Source: Flavimaricola marinus
Lineage (GTDB): Bacteria; Pseudomonadota; Alphaproteobacteria; Rhodobacterales; Rhodobacteraceae
NCBI RefSeq assembly: GCF_900184895.1
Contig: NZ_FXZK01000007.1
Location: 120,639 to 184,638, forward strand
DNA length: 64,000 bases
Direction of reading: 5' to 3'
Shown piece by piece: positions 27,140-35,849 of the stretch. Position numbers and translations under genes: made by a program. The notes under the pieces were generated by a model. That model searched no databases. It worked only from the letters and a program-made list of their open reading frames with translations, and was not told the DNA's origin. Numbering within the stretch: position 1 is the first letter of the stretch; the number at the start of each line of letters is the position of its first letter.

Positions 27140-28552
27140 ATGCAGAGTTTCCCGATGTTCATCAAGACGACCGGCCGGCGGGTAATCATCGCGGGCGGTG
27201 GCGAACAGGCCGCGCAAAAGGCCCGGTTGATGCTGAAGACCGATGCGCAAATCGTGATCCTTGCCGAGGAGCTGGATGCCGAGCTGCAAGACCTCGTCGC
27301 GAGTGGCAAGGCCACCAACCGCCGCGGGGCGATCACAACGGCCAGCTTTGCCGGCGCGGCCATGGTCTTCGTCGGAACCGGCTGTCCGGCAATCGACACC
27401 AGCCTTCATGCCATCGCCAAGGCCGCCGGCGCGCCGGTCAATGTCGTCGATCAACCGGAGCTCTGTGATCTGACGACGCCGTCGCTTGTCGACCGTGATC
27501 CCGTCGTGGTCGCGATCGGAACGGAAGGAACCGCCCCGGTTCTGGCACGGGCCATCAAGACACAGGTCGAACAACTGCTCGATCCCCGGCTCGGCTCCTA
27601 CGCCGCGCTCGCGGGGCGGATGCGTGCAGCGGTGACGCGGCACATTCCGCGCAAGGACCGGCGCGCCTTCTGGAACTGGGCCTTCAAGGGCGCGCCGTGG
27701 GACGCGCACAAGCGCGGCGCAGAGCGCGAGGCCGCCAGATTGCTCAAGGACGCGATCGTGGCCGGCACGGTCCCCACCGGGGCCACGCAGGGCAGCATCG
27801 CGCTCGTCGGCGCCGGGCCGGGTGCGCGCGACCTGCTGACGCTGCGCGCGGTCGAACGGCTGCAAGAGGCCGACATCATCTTCTATGACCGGCTGGTCGA
27901 TGCCGAGGTTCTGGAACTGGCGCGGCGGGACGCCGAACGGGTCTTCGTCGGCAAGGTCGTCGGCGCAAGCGCCTGGCCGCAAGAGCGCATCTGCGAAATC
28001 ATCGTGGCCGCCGCCAGACAGGGCAAGCGCGTCGTGCGGCTCAAATCCGGCGATCCGATGGTGTTTGGACGCGCCGCCGAGGAACTCGAGGCCGCCCGGA
28101 AGGCAAACATCCCCGTCGAGGTCGTGCCGGGTGTCACCGCCGCAAGTGCCGCCTCTGCCGCGCTGCAACGTCCGCTGACCGTGCGCGGCGAAACCGACAA
28201 GGTCGTCTTCTGCACCGGTCAGACCCGGCCCGGCGACGATCCCCCCGACTGGAGCACGCTGGCGCAGGCCGGCACGACGCTTGCCTTCTACATGGGAATG
28301 GCGCGGTCCGCCGACATATCTCAGGCGCTTCAGGCCGGCGGCGTGCCGGTAGATACGGCCGTGACCGTCGCCGCCAATGTCTCCAAACCGGGCCAGACGA
28401 TCATCGAAACGACCCTCGGTGCGTTGCATCGCGACATTGCCGCTCACCGGATCGAAGGCTCCGGCATCGTCCTGATCAGCCTGCCAAAGATTCCCGCGGC
28501 CGCCCGGCTGGCGCATCTGGTGCCGGACCTGCACTACGAGCCCTGCGCCTGA
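27140..28552 (+). CDS. cysG: Siroheme synthase (multifunctional)
   Basis: 470 aa. The N-terminal half is the precorrin-2 dehydrogenase/ferrochelatase (CysGB; VIIAGGGEQAAQKA, residues 14-27). The C-terminal half is uroporphyrinogen-III C-methyltransferase (VGAGPGARDLLTL about 222, VPGVTAASAASA about 328). It makes siroheme for NirB. AAAGGA precedes the ATG at 27140; the open frame further upstream lies inside the previous gene. It is the last gene of the nas operon. Confidence 0.95.
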   Translation: MQSFPMFIKTTGRRVIIAGGGEQAAQKARLMLKTDAQIVILAEELDAELQDLVASGKATNRRGAITTASFAGAAMVFVGTGCPAIDTSLHAIAKAAGAPVNVVDQPELCDLTTPSLVDRDPVVVAIGTEGTAPVLARAIKTQVEQLLDPRLGSYAALAGRMRAAVTRHIPRKDRRAFWNWAFKGAPWDAHKRGAEREAARLLKDAIVAGTVPTGATQGSIALVGAGPGARDLLTLRAVERLQEADIIFYDRLVDAEVLELARRDAERVFVGKVVGASAWPQERICEIIVAAARQGKRVVRLKSGDPMVFGRAAEELEAARKANIPVEVVPGVTAASAASAALQRPLTVRGETDKVVFCTGQTRPGDDPPDWSTLAQAGTTLAFYMGMARSADISQALQAGGVPVDTAVTVAANVSKPGQTIIETTLGALHRDIAAHRIEGSGIVLISLPKIPAAARLAHLVPDLHYEPCA

Positions 28553-28572
28553 ACCGGGCGCAGCTTCGACTT

Positions 28573-28601
28573 CGACGCCCCTCCCCCGGCACGCGGCGTC
28601 G
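28573..28601. terminator. Hairpin at the end of the nas operon
   Basis: A 7-bp stem CGACGCC / GGCGTCG lies between the convergent cysG and LysR genes. There is no long T-run, so it is a possible Rho-assisted or bidirectional stop. Confidence 0.35.
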
Positions 28602-28611
28602 GACGTCGGCC

Positions 28612-29580
28612 TCACAGGCCATATGTTCGCTCGGACAGGGGCGACGTCGCCAACTCGGCATCGAGCATCTCGATCAGCCTGCGTTCGGCGGGGTTCAGGC
28701 TGCGCTTGGGGTTGGTCAGCAGGTGAATGTCCACCGCCGGCAAGGACTTGAACGGCGGCACCTGCCAGAGCAGACCGGATTGCACGTCCTTCCGGGCGAC
28801 ATGAACGGGCAAGGTGCCGATCCCGATATTGGCCACGATCATCCGGCGGACTTCCGGCAGGTTCGACGACAGGCCCCTCGGCTCCGGGCGCATCCCCAGC
28901 CGCCTGCGCAGCTGCGCCACGGCGGCAAGCGGCCCCTCCAGCTCGTCGGTCTGAAACGACACCACGTTCTCGTCCTTCAGCTCGGCCGGATCAATGTCGT
29001 CGCGGCCATACAGACGATGCGCCGGTCCGCAGAAAAAGCCGAAGAATTCGCGATACAGGATCCGGGCGTCCAGCCCCGCAGGCGGCTGCTGAAACAGGCA
29101 GACGCCCAGACTGACCCTGTTTTGCTGAAGACGTGCGACGACCTCCGCGCTTTCCATCGTCGAGATGGTATAGCTCACCCGCGGATACAGGGCGTTGAAG
29201 CGGTGCAAGACCGCGTCGAAATGGGCCGAGACGACATGGCTGGCCAGAGCGATGCTGACATGGCCGCTCACGTCCTCTTCAAGCCCGCCGAGCAAATCGG
29301 GAAGCTGTGCGACGGCGCCGAAAATGGCGCTGGCCTCGTCATAGAGCAGACGGCCCCACGGCGTGACGCTGAAATGCTTGGGCGATCGGTTGACGAGCCT
29401 GTGGCCGGTGACGTCCTCCAACCGCTTGAGCGCGGCGCTGATGGTGGGCTGTTTCAGGCCCAGAAACCGGGCGGCAGGGGTGATCCCGCCCTCGTCGACC
29501 ACGACCATGAAGGTGCGCAACAGGTTCCAGTCGAGCGTCCATGGAAAGCGTTGTTCATAGGGCTTTAACATAGATTTCAT
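28612..29580 (-). CDS. LysR-family transcriptional regulator
   Basis: 322 aa. The winged helix-turn-helix covers about residues 17-75 (LDWNLLRTFMVVVDEGGITPAARFLG, then KQPTISAALKRLE). A LysR substrate domain fills the rest. It diverges from the aminotransferase at 29734, with 153 bases between them holding the palindrome ATCATTATGAT (29583-29593). The usual reading is that it controls the divergent catabolic genes and itself. The effector is unknown. Confidence 0.88.
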   Translation of the reverse strand: MKSMLKPYEQRFPWTLDWNLLRTFMVVVDEGGITPAARFLGLKQPTISAALKRLEDVTGHRLVNRSPKHFSVTPWGRLLYDEASAIFGAVAQLPDLLGGLEEDVSGHVSIALASHVVSAHFDAVLHRFNALYPRVSYTISTMESAEVVARLQQNRVSLGVCLFQQPPAGLDARILYREFFGFFCGPAHRLYGRDDIDPAELKDENVVSFQTDELEGPLAAVAQLRRRLGMRPEPRGLSSNLPEVRRMIVANIGIGTLPVHVARKDVQSGLLWQVPPFKSLPAVDIHLLTNPKRSLNPAERRLIEMLDAELATSPLSERTYGL

Positions 29581-29582
29581 CG

Positions 29583-29593
29583 ATCATTATGAT
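29583..29593. promoter_or_regulatory. Possible LysR operator
   Basis: ATCATTATGAT is a perfect odd-centred palindrome two bases upstream of the LysR start codon, in the divergent promoter region. This is a candidate only. Confidence 0.3.
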
Positions 29594-29733
29594 TGGTGCT
29601 ATTTGTTTGCCCTATCGCATGTGCTGGTGCAACATCCCGCTCGCGGCCACGCCTTGCGTGGCGCATCCATGGTTGCCGGACAGTCGATGGCCTTCGGCAT
29701 GGCGTCCGTTCCAGTCGCTGAAAGCGTTTCCAG

Positions 29734-31074
29734 ATGAGCAAGCTCTTCTACCAGACCAAATCGCCGCGCCCGATGCTCGACCGGGCCGACGGCATCTACA
29801 TGTGGGACACCTCCGGGAAACGCTACATCGACGGATCGTCCGGCGCGATGGTCAGCAACATCGGGCATGGCAATCCGGCCGTCCTGAGCGCCATGCAGGC
29901 GCAGATGGCGCAATCGACCTTCGGCTACCGGCTGCACTTCCAGACCGAACCCAGCGAGGCGCTGGCCGAAAAGATCACCAGCCTGACGCCCGAGGGGCTC
30001 GACCGGGTGTTCTTTGTCTCCGGCGGGTCCGAAGCCGTCGAAAGCGCGCTCAAGTTCGCCCGGCAATACGCGCTCACCCAAGGTGAGGCGCAACGCTTCA
30101 AGGTGATCTCGCGCTATCCCAGCTATCACGGCGCAACACTCGGGGCGCTGGCGATCACCGGCTATGCGCCGATGACCGCACCATTCGATCCGATGATGCA
30201 GGCGATGCCGAAGATCCCCGCGCCGCGGGCCTATCTCGACGGGCTGGACATCGACGATCCGGCCACGGGCCGGCACTACGCCGACATGCTGGAGGCCAAG
30301 ATCCTCGAGGAAGGACCGGACACCATTCTCGCCTTTATCGTCGAGCCGATCGGCGGCGCCTCGACCGGCGCCCTGGTGCCGCCTGCGGGCTACATGCAAC
30401 GTATCCGCGAAATCTGCGACCAATACGGGGTGCTTCTGATGCACGACGAGGTGATGACAGGCGGCGGCCGCACCGGGCGGTTCTTCGGGGCCGAGCATTG
30501 GGACGTGACCCCCGATATCATCGCCCTCTCCAAGGGGTTCGGGGCGGGATACGTCCCGCTCGGGGCGATGATCGCACGGACCGATATGGTCGAGGCGGTG
30601 CTCGGGGCGGGCGGCTTCATCCACGGCTACACCTATGCCGGCAATCCGCTCGCCTGTGCTGCCGGGCTGGCCGTGCTGAACGAGATCGAAGCGAACGGGC
30701 TGACACAGAACGCCGCCCAGATGGGCGACGCCCTGCACGCGCGGCTGCAATCGCTGATGCAACGCTACCCGTTGATCGGAGACGTGCGCGGCAAGGGGCT
30801 ACTGCTGGCGTTCGAGCTGATGGCCGACCGAGGCACCAAGGAACCCCTGCCCGCCGAGTTCAACGCCCACAGCCGGCTGGTCGACATCGCCTACGAGAAC
30901 GGTCTGATCATCTACTCACGGCGCACGCGGGGCGGCATCTCCGGGGATCACTTCCTCGTCTGCCCGCCAATGATCGTGACCGAGGCACAACTCGACGAGA
31001 TCGCCGAGATTCTCGACCGGTCTATGCAACAGCTCATGTCGGAATTGCCCGCAGGCTGCGTCGCGGCGTCGTGA
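29734..31074 (+). CDS. Class III PLP-dependent aminotransferase
   Basis: 446 aa. Fold-type I class III features are VSGGSEAVESALKFAR, YPSYHGATLGALA, IVEPIGGASTG, LMHDEVMTGGGRTG and the PLP lysine in ALSKGFGAG (about residue 267). The family transfers terminal or beta amino groups (omega-amino acids, beta-alanine, diamines). It is first in a plus-strand run with a beta-keto acid cleavage enzyme, a deacetylase and RidA, which suggests a beta- or omega-amino acid substrate. The exact substrate cannot be read from the sequence. Confidence 0.9.
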   Translation: MSKLFYQTKSPRPMLDRADGIYMWDTSGKRYIDGSSGAMVSNIGHGNPAVLSAMQAQMAQSTFGYRLHFQTEPSEALAEKITSLTPEGLDRVFFVSGGSEAVESALKFARQYALTQGEAQRFKVISRYPSYHGATLGALAITGYAPMTAPFDPMMQAMPKIPAPRAYLDGLDIDDPATGRHYADMLEAKILEEGPDTILAFIVEPIGGASTGALVPPAGYMQRIREICDQYGVLLMHDEVMTGGGRTGRFFGAEHWDVTPDIIALSKGFGAGYVPLGAMIARTDMVEAVLGAGGFIHGYTYAGNPLACAAGLAVLNEIEANGLTQNAAQMGDALHARLQSLMQRYPLIGDVRGKGLLLAFELMADRGTKEPLPAEFNAHSRLVDIAYENGLIIYSRRTRGGISGDHFLVCPPMIVTEAQLDEIAEILDRSMQQLMSELPAGCVAAS

Positions 31075-31088
31075 AACGAGGGGAAGCC

Positions 31089-32015
31089 ATGTCCAAGATC
31101 ATCATCACCTGTGCCATCACAGGCTCGATCCATACCCCGTCGATGTCGCCGCATCTGCCGATCACCGCAGACGAGATCACCGCCCAATCGCTTGGCGCAG
31201 CCGAGGCCGGGGCCGCGATCCTGCACCTGCACGCCCGCGACCCGAACGACGGTCGGCCATCGGCGCGGCCCAAGCATTTCCGGCCTTTCCTGGCGCGGAT
31301 CAAGCAAAACAGCGACGCGGTGATAAACCTCACCACCGGCGGCAGCGCCACGATGACGCTGGACGACAGGCTCGCCGCGCCGCTCGAGGTCGAGCCCGAG
31401 ATGTGCTCGCTCAACATGGGATCGATGAATTTCGCGCTCTACCCGGCGGCCGCGCGGATCACCGACTGGAAATACGATTGGGAAAAGCCGTTCCTCGAAG
31501 GCTCCGACGATCTGGTGTTCAAGAACACCCCGCGCGACATGGCCCGCATCCTCACGCAGATGGGGCAAGAGCGGGGGGCGCGGTTCGAGTTCGAATGCTA
31601 CGACGTCAGCCATCTCTACATGCTGCGGCACTTCGTGGATCGGGGCATGGTCAAGGCTCCGCTGTTCATCCAGTTCGTCTTCGGGGTGCTGGGCGGGATC
31701 GGGGCCGATCCGGAAAACCTGACGCATCTCAAAGGGATCGCCGACAAGCTCTTCGGTGACAGCTACATGTTCTCGGTGCTCGCCGCCGGACGGCACCAGA
31801 TGCCGATGATCACCATGGCGGCGGCCATGGGCGGGCATGTCCGCGTCGGTCTCGAAGACAGCCTGATGATCGCGCGCGGGCAACTGGCCAGGACGAACGC
31901 CGAACAGGTCGCCAAGATCCGCAGGATCGTCGAGGATCTGGGGCGCGAGGTCGCCACTCCGGCCGACGCCCGCCAAATGCTCGGCCTCAAAGGCAGCGAC
32001 AAGACCGCGATCTGA
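31089..32015 (+). CDS. BKACE-family beta-keto acid cleavage enzyme (DUF849)
   Basis: 308 aa TIM barrel. The zinc-binding HLHARDPNDGRPS is at about residues 46-58, with MCSLNMGSMNF and the C-terminal GGHVRVGLEDS. BKACE enzymes use acetyl-CoA to cleave a 3-keto acid into acetoacetate and an acyl-CoA. The best-known member acts on 3-keto-5-aminohexanoate in lysine fermentation; others act on many 3-keto acids. The start is 14 bases after the aminotransferase stop, with GAGGGGAAG upstream. The pair predicts transamination of a beta-amino acid and then cleavage. Confidence 0.9.
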   Translation: MSKIIITCAITGSIHTPSMSPHLPITADEITAQSLGAAEAGAAILHLHARDPNDGRPSARPKHFRPFLARIKQNSDAVINLTTGGSATMTLDDRLAAPLEVEPEMCSLNMGSMNFALYPAAARITDWKYDWEKPFLEGSDDLVFKNTPRDMARILTQMGQERGARFEFECYDVSHLYMLRHFVDRGMVKAPLFIQFVFGVLGGIGADPENLTHLKGIADKLFGDSYMFSVLAAGRHQMPMITMAAAMGGHVRVGLEDSLMIARGQLARTNAEQVAKIRRIVEDLGREVATPADARQMLGLKGSDKTAI

Positions 32016-32052
32016 TCTCCCTGCCCCGCCACAGCCCCCGGAAAGGCAAACG

Positions 32053-33075
32053 ATGAAAGCCATCCTCGATCCGCGCCAGTCCGCGCACGACCCAAAGCAC
32101 TTCCTCGCCAATGGCAAGCTCTTGCCCAATCCCGAGCAACCCGAGCGGATCAACGTCTTGCGGGCTGGCGCCGAGGCCGCTGGATGCGTCTTCGAGGCAC
32201 CAGAGGATGCAGGGCTGGGGCCGATCGCCGCGCTGCATTCAGCGGAATATCTGGTGTTCCTGCAAATGATCTACACCCGGTGGCAACGGATCAAGGACGC
32301 GGGCGATGAGGTGATCCCGAACATCCACCCCGCCAACCGCAGCGACAGCTATCCGAAATCCGCCGCCGGACAGGCCGGGTTCCATCAGGCCGACGGCGCC
32401 TGCCCCATCGCCTCCGGCACGTGGGAGGCGGCCTATTGGTCCGCCCAGACCGCCGTGACCGGGGCCGACGCCCTCCTGACGGGCGGCAACGCCGCCTACG
32501 CGCTCTGCAGGCCACCCGGGCACCACGCCTTCGGCGATCTGGCGGGGGGCTTCTGCTTTCTGAACAACGCAGGCATCGCGGCAGAGCGGCTGCGCGCCGG
32601 AGGGCTGCGGCCCGCGATCCTCGATATCGACCTGCACCACGGCAACGGCACCCAAGGGATCTTCTACGAGCGGAGCGACGTGCTGACCGTCTCGATTCAC
32701 GCCGATCCGGCGCGGTTCTACCCGTTCTTCTGGGGGCACGCCCATGAACGCGGCGCCGGGGCCGGTCTGGGCTCCAACCTCAACCTGCCACTGGTGCGGG
32801 GCACCAACGACGACGACTACCTCGCCACGCTGGATACGGCGCTGGCGCGGGTGCGGGCCTTCGGGGCCGACGCCGTCGTCATCGCCCTCGGGCTCGACGC
32901 CTATATCGACGATCCGTTCAAGGGGCTGGCCATCACCACCCCCGGCTTTGCCCGGATCGGCGCGGCCATCGGCGGGCTGGGGCTGCCCACGCTCTTCGTG
33001 CAGGAAGGCCGCTATCTGTGCGACGCCCTGGGGGACAACCTGACCAGCTTGCTGAGCGGCTTTCAGGATCGCTGA
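32053..33075 (+). CDS. Histone deacetylase-like / acetylpolyamine amidohydrolase family
   Basis: 340 aa. Zinc hydrolase motifs of the arginase/deacetylase fold are present: RPPGHHAFGDLAGGFCFLNN (about 153-172), ILDIDLHHGNGTQ (about 190-202, metal Asp and His) and the late ALGLDAYIDDP. Similar bacterial enzymes remove acetyl groups from N-acetylated polyamines or from acetoin-related compounds. It follows the BKACE gene by 37 bases on the same strand. A role in deacetylating the pathway substrate is inferred. Confidence 0.85.
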   Translation: MKAILDPRQSAHDPKHFLANGKLLPNPEQPERINVLRAGAEAAGCVFEAPEDAGLGPIAALHSAEYLVFLQMIYTRWQRIKDAGDEVIPNIHPANRSDSYPKSAAGQAGFHQADGACPIASGTWEAAYWSAQTAVTGADALLTGGNAAYALCRPPGHHAFGDLAGGFCFLNNAGIAAERLRAGGLRPAILDIDLHHGNGTQGIFYERSDVLTVSIHADPARFYPFFWGHAHERGAGAGLGSNLNLPLVRGTNDDDYLATLDTALARVRAFGADAVVIALGLDAYIDDPFKGLAITTPGFARIGAAIGGLGLPTLFVQEGRYLCDALGDNLTSLLSGFQDR

Positions 33076-33240
33076 GCCGGGCGCCGGGGCCGGCACGCCT
33101 CGGCGCTCCTCACGGGATGGCTTGTCCCCGCCCGCCAGTCAGGGCAGACAGGCGCGGCAGGGGCGCTTGGCTCGACAGACCAGCGGCCCGCTCATCCCCC
33201 CTCTCCCGGCGCGAACCGGACAAGCAACAGGACACAGATC

Positions 33241-33591
33241 ATGAGCACGATCACACGCATGCACAGCGGCCCCAGAATGAGCCAGATCGTCACCCACAAC
33301 GGGATCGTCTATCTGGCCGGACAGGTCGGAAACCCCAAGGACGACGTCACCCAGCAGACCAAGACCTGCCTCGAACAGGTCGACGCGCTTCTGGCCGAAG
33401 CCGGATCGGACAAGACCCGCATCCTGCAAGCGGTGATCTGGCTGGCGGACATGTCCGACTTCGGCGCGATGAACGCGGTCTGGGACGCTTGGGTGCCAGA
33501 GGGGCACACCCCTGCCCGCGCCTGCGGCGAGGCGAAACTGGCGGCGCCGGAATATCTGGTGGAATTCATCATCACCGCAGCGCAGAACTGA
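33241..33591 (+). CDS. RidA-family protein (Rid/YjgF/UK114)
   Basis: 116 aa. Typical RidA features are YLAGQVGNPKDDVTQQTKTCLEQVD, ILQAVIWLADM and PARACGEAKLAAPEYLVEFIITA. RidA hydrolyses reactive enamine/imine intermediates from PLP enzymes, which fits next to the aminotransferase. The canonical Arg in the PARxxG segment is present. It lies 165 bases after the deacetylase gene. Confidence 0.88.
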   Translation: MSTITRMHSGPRMSQIVTHNGIVYLAGQVGNPKDDVTQQTKTCLEQVDALLAEAGSDKTRILQAVIWLADMSDFGAMNAVWDAWVPEGHTPARACGEAKLAAPEYLVEFIITAAQN

Positions 33592-33597
33592 CACGAC

Positions 33598-33628
33598 GCC
33601 GGAGGGCGGCCTACAGACGCCCTCCGGC
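33598..33628. terminator. Strong intergenic hairpin after the RidA gene
   Basis: A perfect 11-bp GC-rich stem GCCGGAGGGCG / CGCCCTCCGGC with a 9-base loop starts seven bases after the RidA stop. It lies between convergent genes. No T-run follows, so it may act with Rho or as an mRNA end stabiliser. Confidence 0.5.
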
Positions 33629-33630
33629 AG

Positions 33631-33678
33631 CCCATAGGTCGGCCCATAGGTCGGCCCATCGGTCGGCCTATCAGGTCA
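33631..33678. repeat. Tandem 12-bp repeat
   Basis: Unit CCCATAGGTCGG occurs twice exactly (33631-33642, 33643-33654), then once with one change (CCCATCGGTCGG, 33655-33666), then as a diverged copy (33667-33678). The last copy reaches the stop codon of the LysR gene at 33676. Confidence 0.8.
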
Positions 33679-34662
33679 GCCGGTCGGCAAGGTCACGGGG
33701 GCCGCAGCACCGGCGTCGGGGGCAACACGATCATCGCTGAATTGCGCCAGAATCCGCGAGATCTGGGCGCGCATCCACTGGTGCGAGGCCTTGTGGGTCA
33801 TCCGGGTGTGCCAGATCATCGTCAGATAGTTGGTCTCGATCGGCAAGGGTATCGGGTGCATCGTGATCTTGCCTTCCCACTTGCGGGCCAAGGCAAACTG
33901 CTTGGGCAGATACCCGATCAACCCGCCATCCGCGACCGCGCCATAGACGCCGGTAAAGGTCGGCAGACTGACGACCACGCGGCGCGCGCGACCGATCTTG
34001 GCCAAGGCCTCGTCGATCTGGGTCGACATGCTCGGGTCCGGGGCGAAATGGGCATGATCCAGATCACAATAGAGATCGACCGGAATCGGATCGCCGTCCC
34101 CGATGCCCGCGCGCCTCAGTCGGGGATGGTCGACCGGCGCACAGGTGATGAAGTCTGATGTGATCAGATCCTGCCACGTCAGGCGGGCCGGAGTGTCCAT
34201 CCGGGGCCAGAACACCAGATCGATGTCGAAATTCTCGACCGCGTCGAGCGTCGACATGAACACCAGATCCACCAGTTGCAGCGTGATACCCGGAGCGTCG
34301 CGGCGCAACTGGGCCAGAAGCCTCGGAAACAGCAACTCGGAAAAGAAATCGGAGCCGGACATACGGAATGTCATCTGCGCCTTTGCGGGGTCAAACTCCG
34401 CCGGGCCGTCCAGAACGGCGTCGATCAACGCTAGCGCCTCCTGAAGGGGGCCCTGCAACGACAGGGCAAAATGCGTCGGCGCCAGGCGCTGGCCCTCGCG
34501 GACGAACAGCGGGTCGTTCAACTGGCCGCGCAGGCGGGACAGAGCCGCGCTGACGGCCGGTTGCGACAGGCCGATACGAGCGCCCGCGGCCGTCGTCGTG
34601 CCTTCGCGCAGCATCGCGTCGAGCACTTTGAGAAGGTTCAGATCAAAGCCAGATAAATTCAT
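33676..34662 (-). CDS. LysR-family transcriptional regulator
   Basis: 328 aa. The N-terminal winged helix is clear (FDLNLLKVLDAMLREGTTTAAGARIG, then LSQPAVSAALSRLRGQLNDPLF). The effector domain has the LysR fold and resembles the NodD/LinR-like group (LNDPLFVREGQRLAPT). It diverges from the cupin gene at 34809 and is the likely regulator of the cupin/membrane protein pair. The stop lies inside a tandem repeat. Confidence 0.87.
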   Translation of the reverse strand: MNLSGFDLNLLKVLDAMLREGTTTAAGARIGLSQPAVSAALSRLRGQLNDPLFVREGQRLAPTHFALSLQGPLQEALALIDAVLDGPAEFDPAKAQMTFRMSGSDFFSELLFPRLLAQLRRDAPGITLQLVDLVFMSTLDAVENFDIDLVFWPRMDTPARLTWQDLITSDFITCAPVDHPRLRRAGIGDGDPIPVDLYCDLDHAHFAPDPSMSTQIDEALAKIGRARRVVVSLPTFTGVYGAVADGGLIGYLPKQFALARKWEGKITMHPIPLPIETNYLTMIWHTRMTHKASHQWMRAQISRILAQFSDDRVAPDAGAAAPVTLPTG

Positions 34663-34808
34663 GGTGTTTATGATTATGATATAAATAATCGATTTTGCAT
34701 ATGGCCAATCCTGTGCGACCGTCGAGGCCCATCGTCAGAGAAACCGGCAAAAACACCCGTGTGCGGGACCGGGACCGGCATGTCTGACGCATTTGAAAGG
34801 AGCATATT

Positions 34809-35249
34809 ATGAAGGACACAAAGGACGAAATTTACTGGCAAGGGGTCAGCTACCGAACGATCCTGTCCAGTGCGGCGACAGGAGGGGCGATGTCGATCAC
34901 CGACAGCGTCTCACCGCCCCGGTCCGGGCCACCGCGACATATCCACGCCAACGAAGACGAGGTCTTCGTCGTGCTCTCGGGCGAGATCGACTACTGGCTC
35001 GACGGCGAGACCGGGCGTGTCGGGCCGGGCGAGACGCTGTTCATCCCGCGCGGCAAGGAACACACCTTTCAGGTGCCGGGCGATCAGCCCTGCCGCCATC
35101 TGGTGATCCTCACCCCCGGCGGGTTCGAGACCTTCTTCGCCGAAATGGCGGAAGGGCAATTCGCGATCCCCACCGACATGGAAGCGATCAACGAAAGCGC
35201 ACAACGGCATGGGCTGACCTTCACCGGTCCGCCACTGGAGGTCCAATGA
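34809..35249 (+). CDS. Cupin-domain protein
   Basis: 146 aa single cupin barrel: PPRHIHANEDEVFVVLSGEIDYWLDG (His and Glu ligands), then GETLFIPRGKEHTFQVPG with a second His. Small cupins of this form serve as isomerases, dioxygenases or sugar-binding regulators. A GGAG box (AAAGGAGCATATT) precedes the ATG. It overlaps the next gene by 4 bases. Substrate unknown. Confidence 0.82.
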   Translation: MKDTKDEIYWQGVSYRTILSSAATGGAMSITDSVSPPRSGPPRHIHANEDEVFVVLSGEIDYWLDGETGRVGPGETLFIPRGKEHTFQVPGDQPCRHLVILTPGGFETFFAEMAEGQFAIPTDMEAINESAQRHGLTFTGPPLEVQ

Positions 35250-35620
35250 AAGGCATCGCATTCTGGTTCTACGGCCTGGCCGTATTGTTCGTGACAGCTG
35301 GCATGATCTGGGGGATCCAGATGGCTGCAAGCGGCGATCACACGCTGCTGTCGGCACATGCGCACCTCAATCTCGTCGGCTGGGTCACCTTCGCGCTGAT
35401 CGGCGTCTACTATCACCTCGTGCCCGCCGCGGCGCAGACCACGCTGGCCAAGGCGCACCTCGGCTTGGCGGTGCTCGGGGTCGTGCTCATGGTGCCGGGG
35501 ATCGCCATCGCCGTCTCCGGCGGGTCCGAAGGCATGGCCATCGCGGGCTCCATGCTGACGCTGGCGGCCATGCTGATCTTTGTCTGGACGGTCTGGAAGT
35601 CCGGATTGTCGGCCGGCTAG
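35246..35620 (+). CDS. Four-helix membrane protein with HxH motif
   Basis: 124 aa with four hydrophobic segments (about residues 5-27, 42-64, 70-90 and 95-118). The second helix begins HAHLNLVGWVTFALIGVYYHL, which recalls helices of heme-copper oxidase subunit I and NnrS-like proteins in which such His residues bind heme. It is translationally coupled to the cupin (ATGA). Heme or metal binding is only inferred from the His residues. Confidence 0.65.
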   Translation: MKGIAFWFYGLAVLFVTAGMIWGIQMAASGDHTLLSAHAHLNLVGWVTFALIGVYYHLVPAAAQTTLAKAHLGLAVLGVVLMVPGIAIAVSGGSEGMAIAGSMLTLAAMLIFVWTVWKSGLSAG

Positions 35621-35812
35621 ACCACGGCGCGACACAGATCACAGAGCGCCCTTCGGTTGCCGCACGGCACCGACGGGCGCTCCTTCTCGCGGCACCGGCA
35701 CGCCACGGCGGGGTCGAAACCGCACGGTTCGCACCCCCGATTGGCAGCGAACCACGCCGCTTTGCTCAGTGACGGGCAATAAGGGTCGTGCTTTTTCCGG
35801 CTGGATGTGTAC

Positions 35813-35827
35813 TGCTGCGTTGCAGCA
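35813..35827. promoter_or_regulatory. Inverted repeat upstream of the ParA gene
   Basis: TGCTGC-GTT-GCAGCA is a perfect 6-bp inverted repeat 22 bases before the ParA-family ATG. The three-base loop and position suit an operator more than a terminator. This is a candidate autoregulatory site. Confidence 0.35.
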
Positions 35828-35849
35828 ACGGATTTAGACGGAGTTCGCT

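Noticed and set aside
33631..33678. CRISPR array
   Set aside because: Units are contiguous with no spacers, and no cas genes are present.
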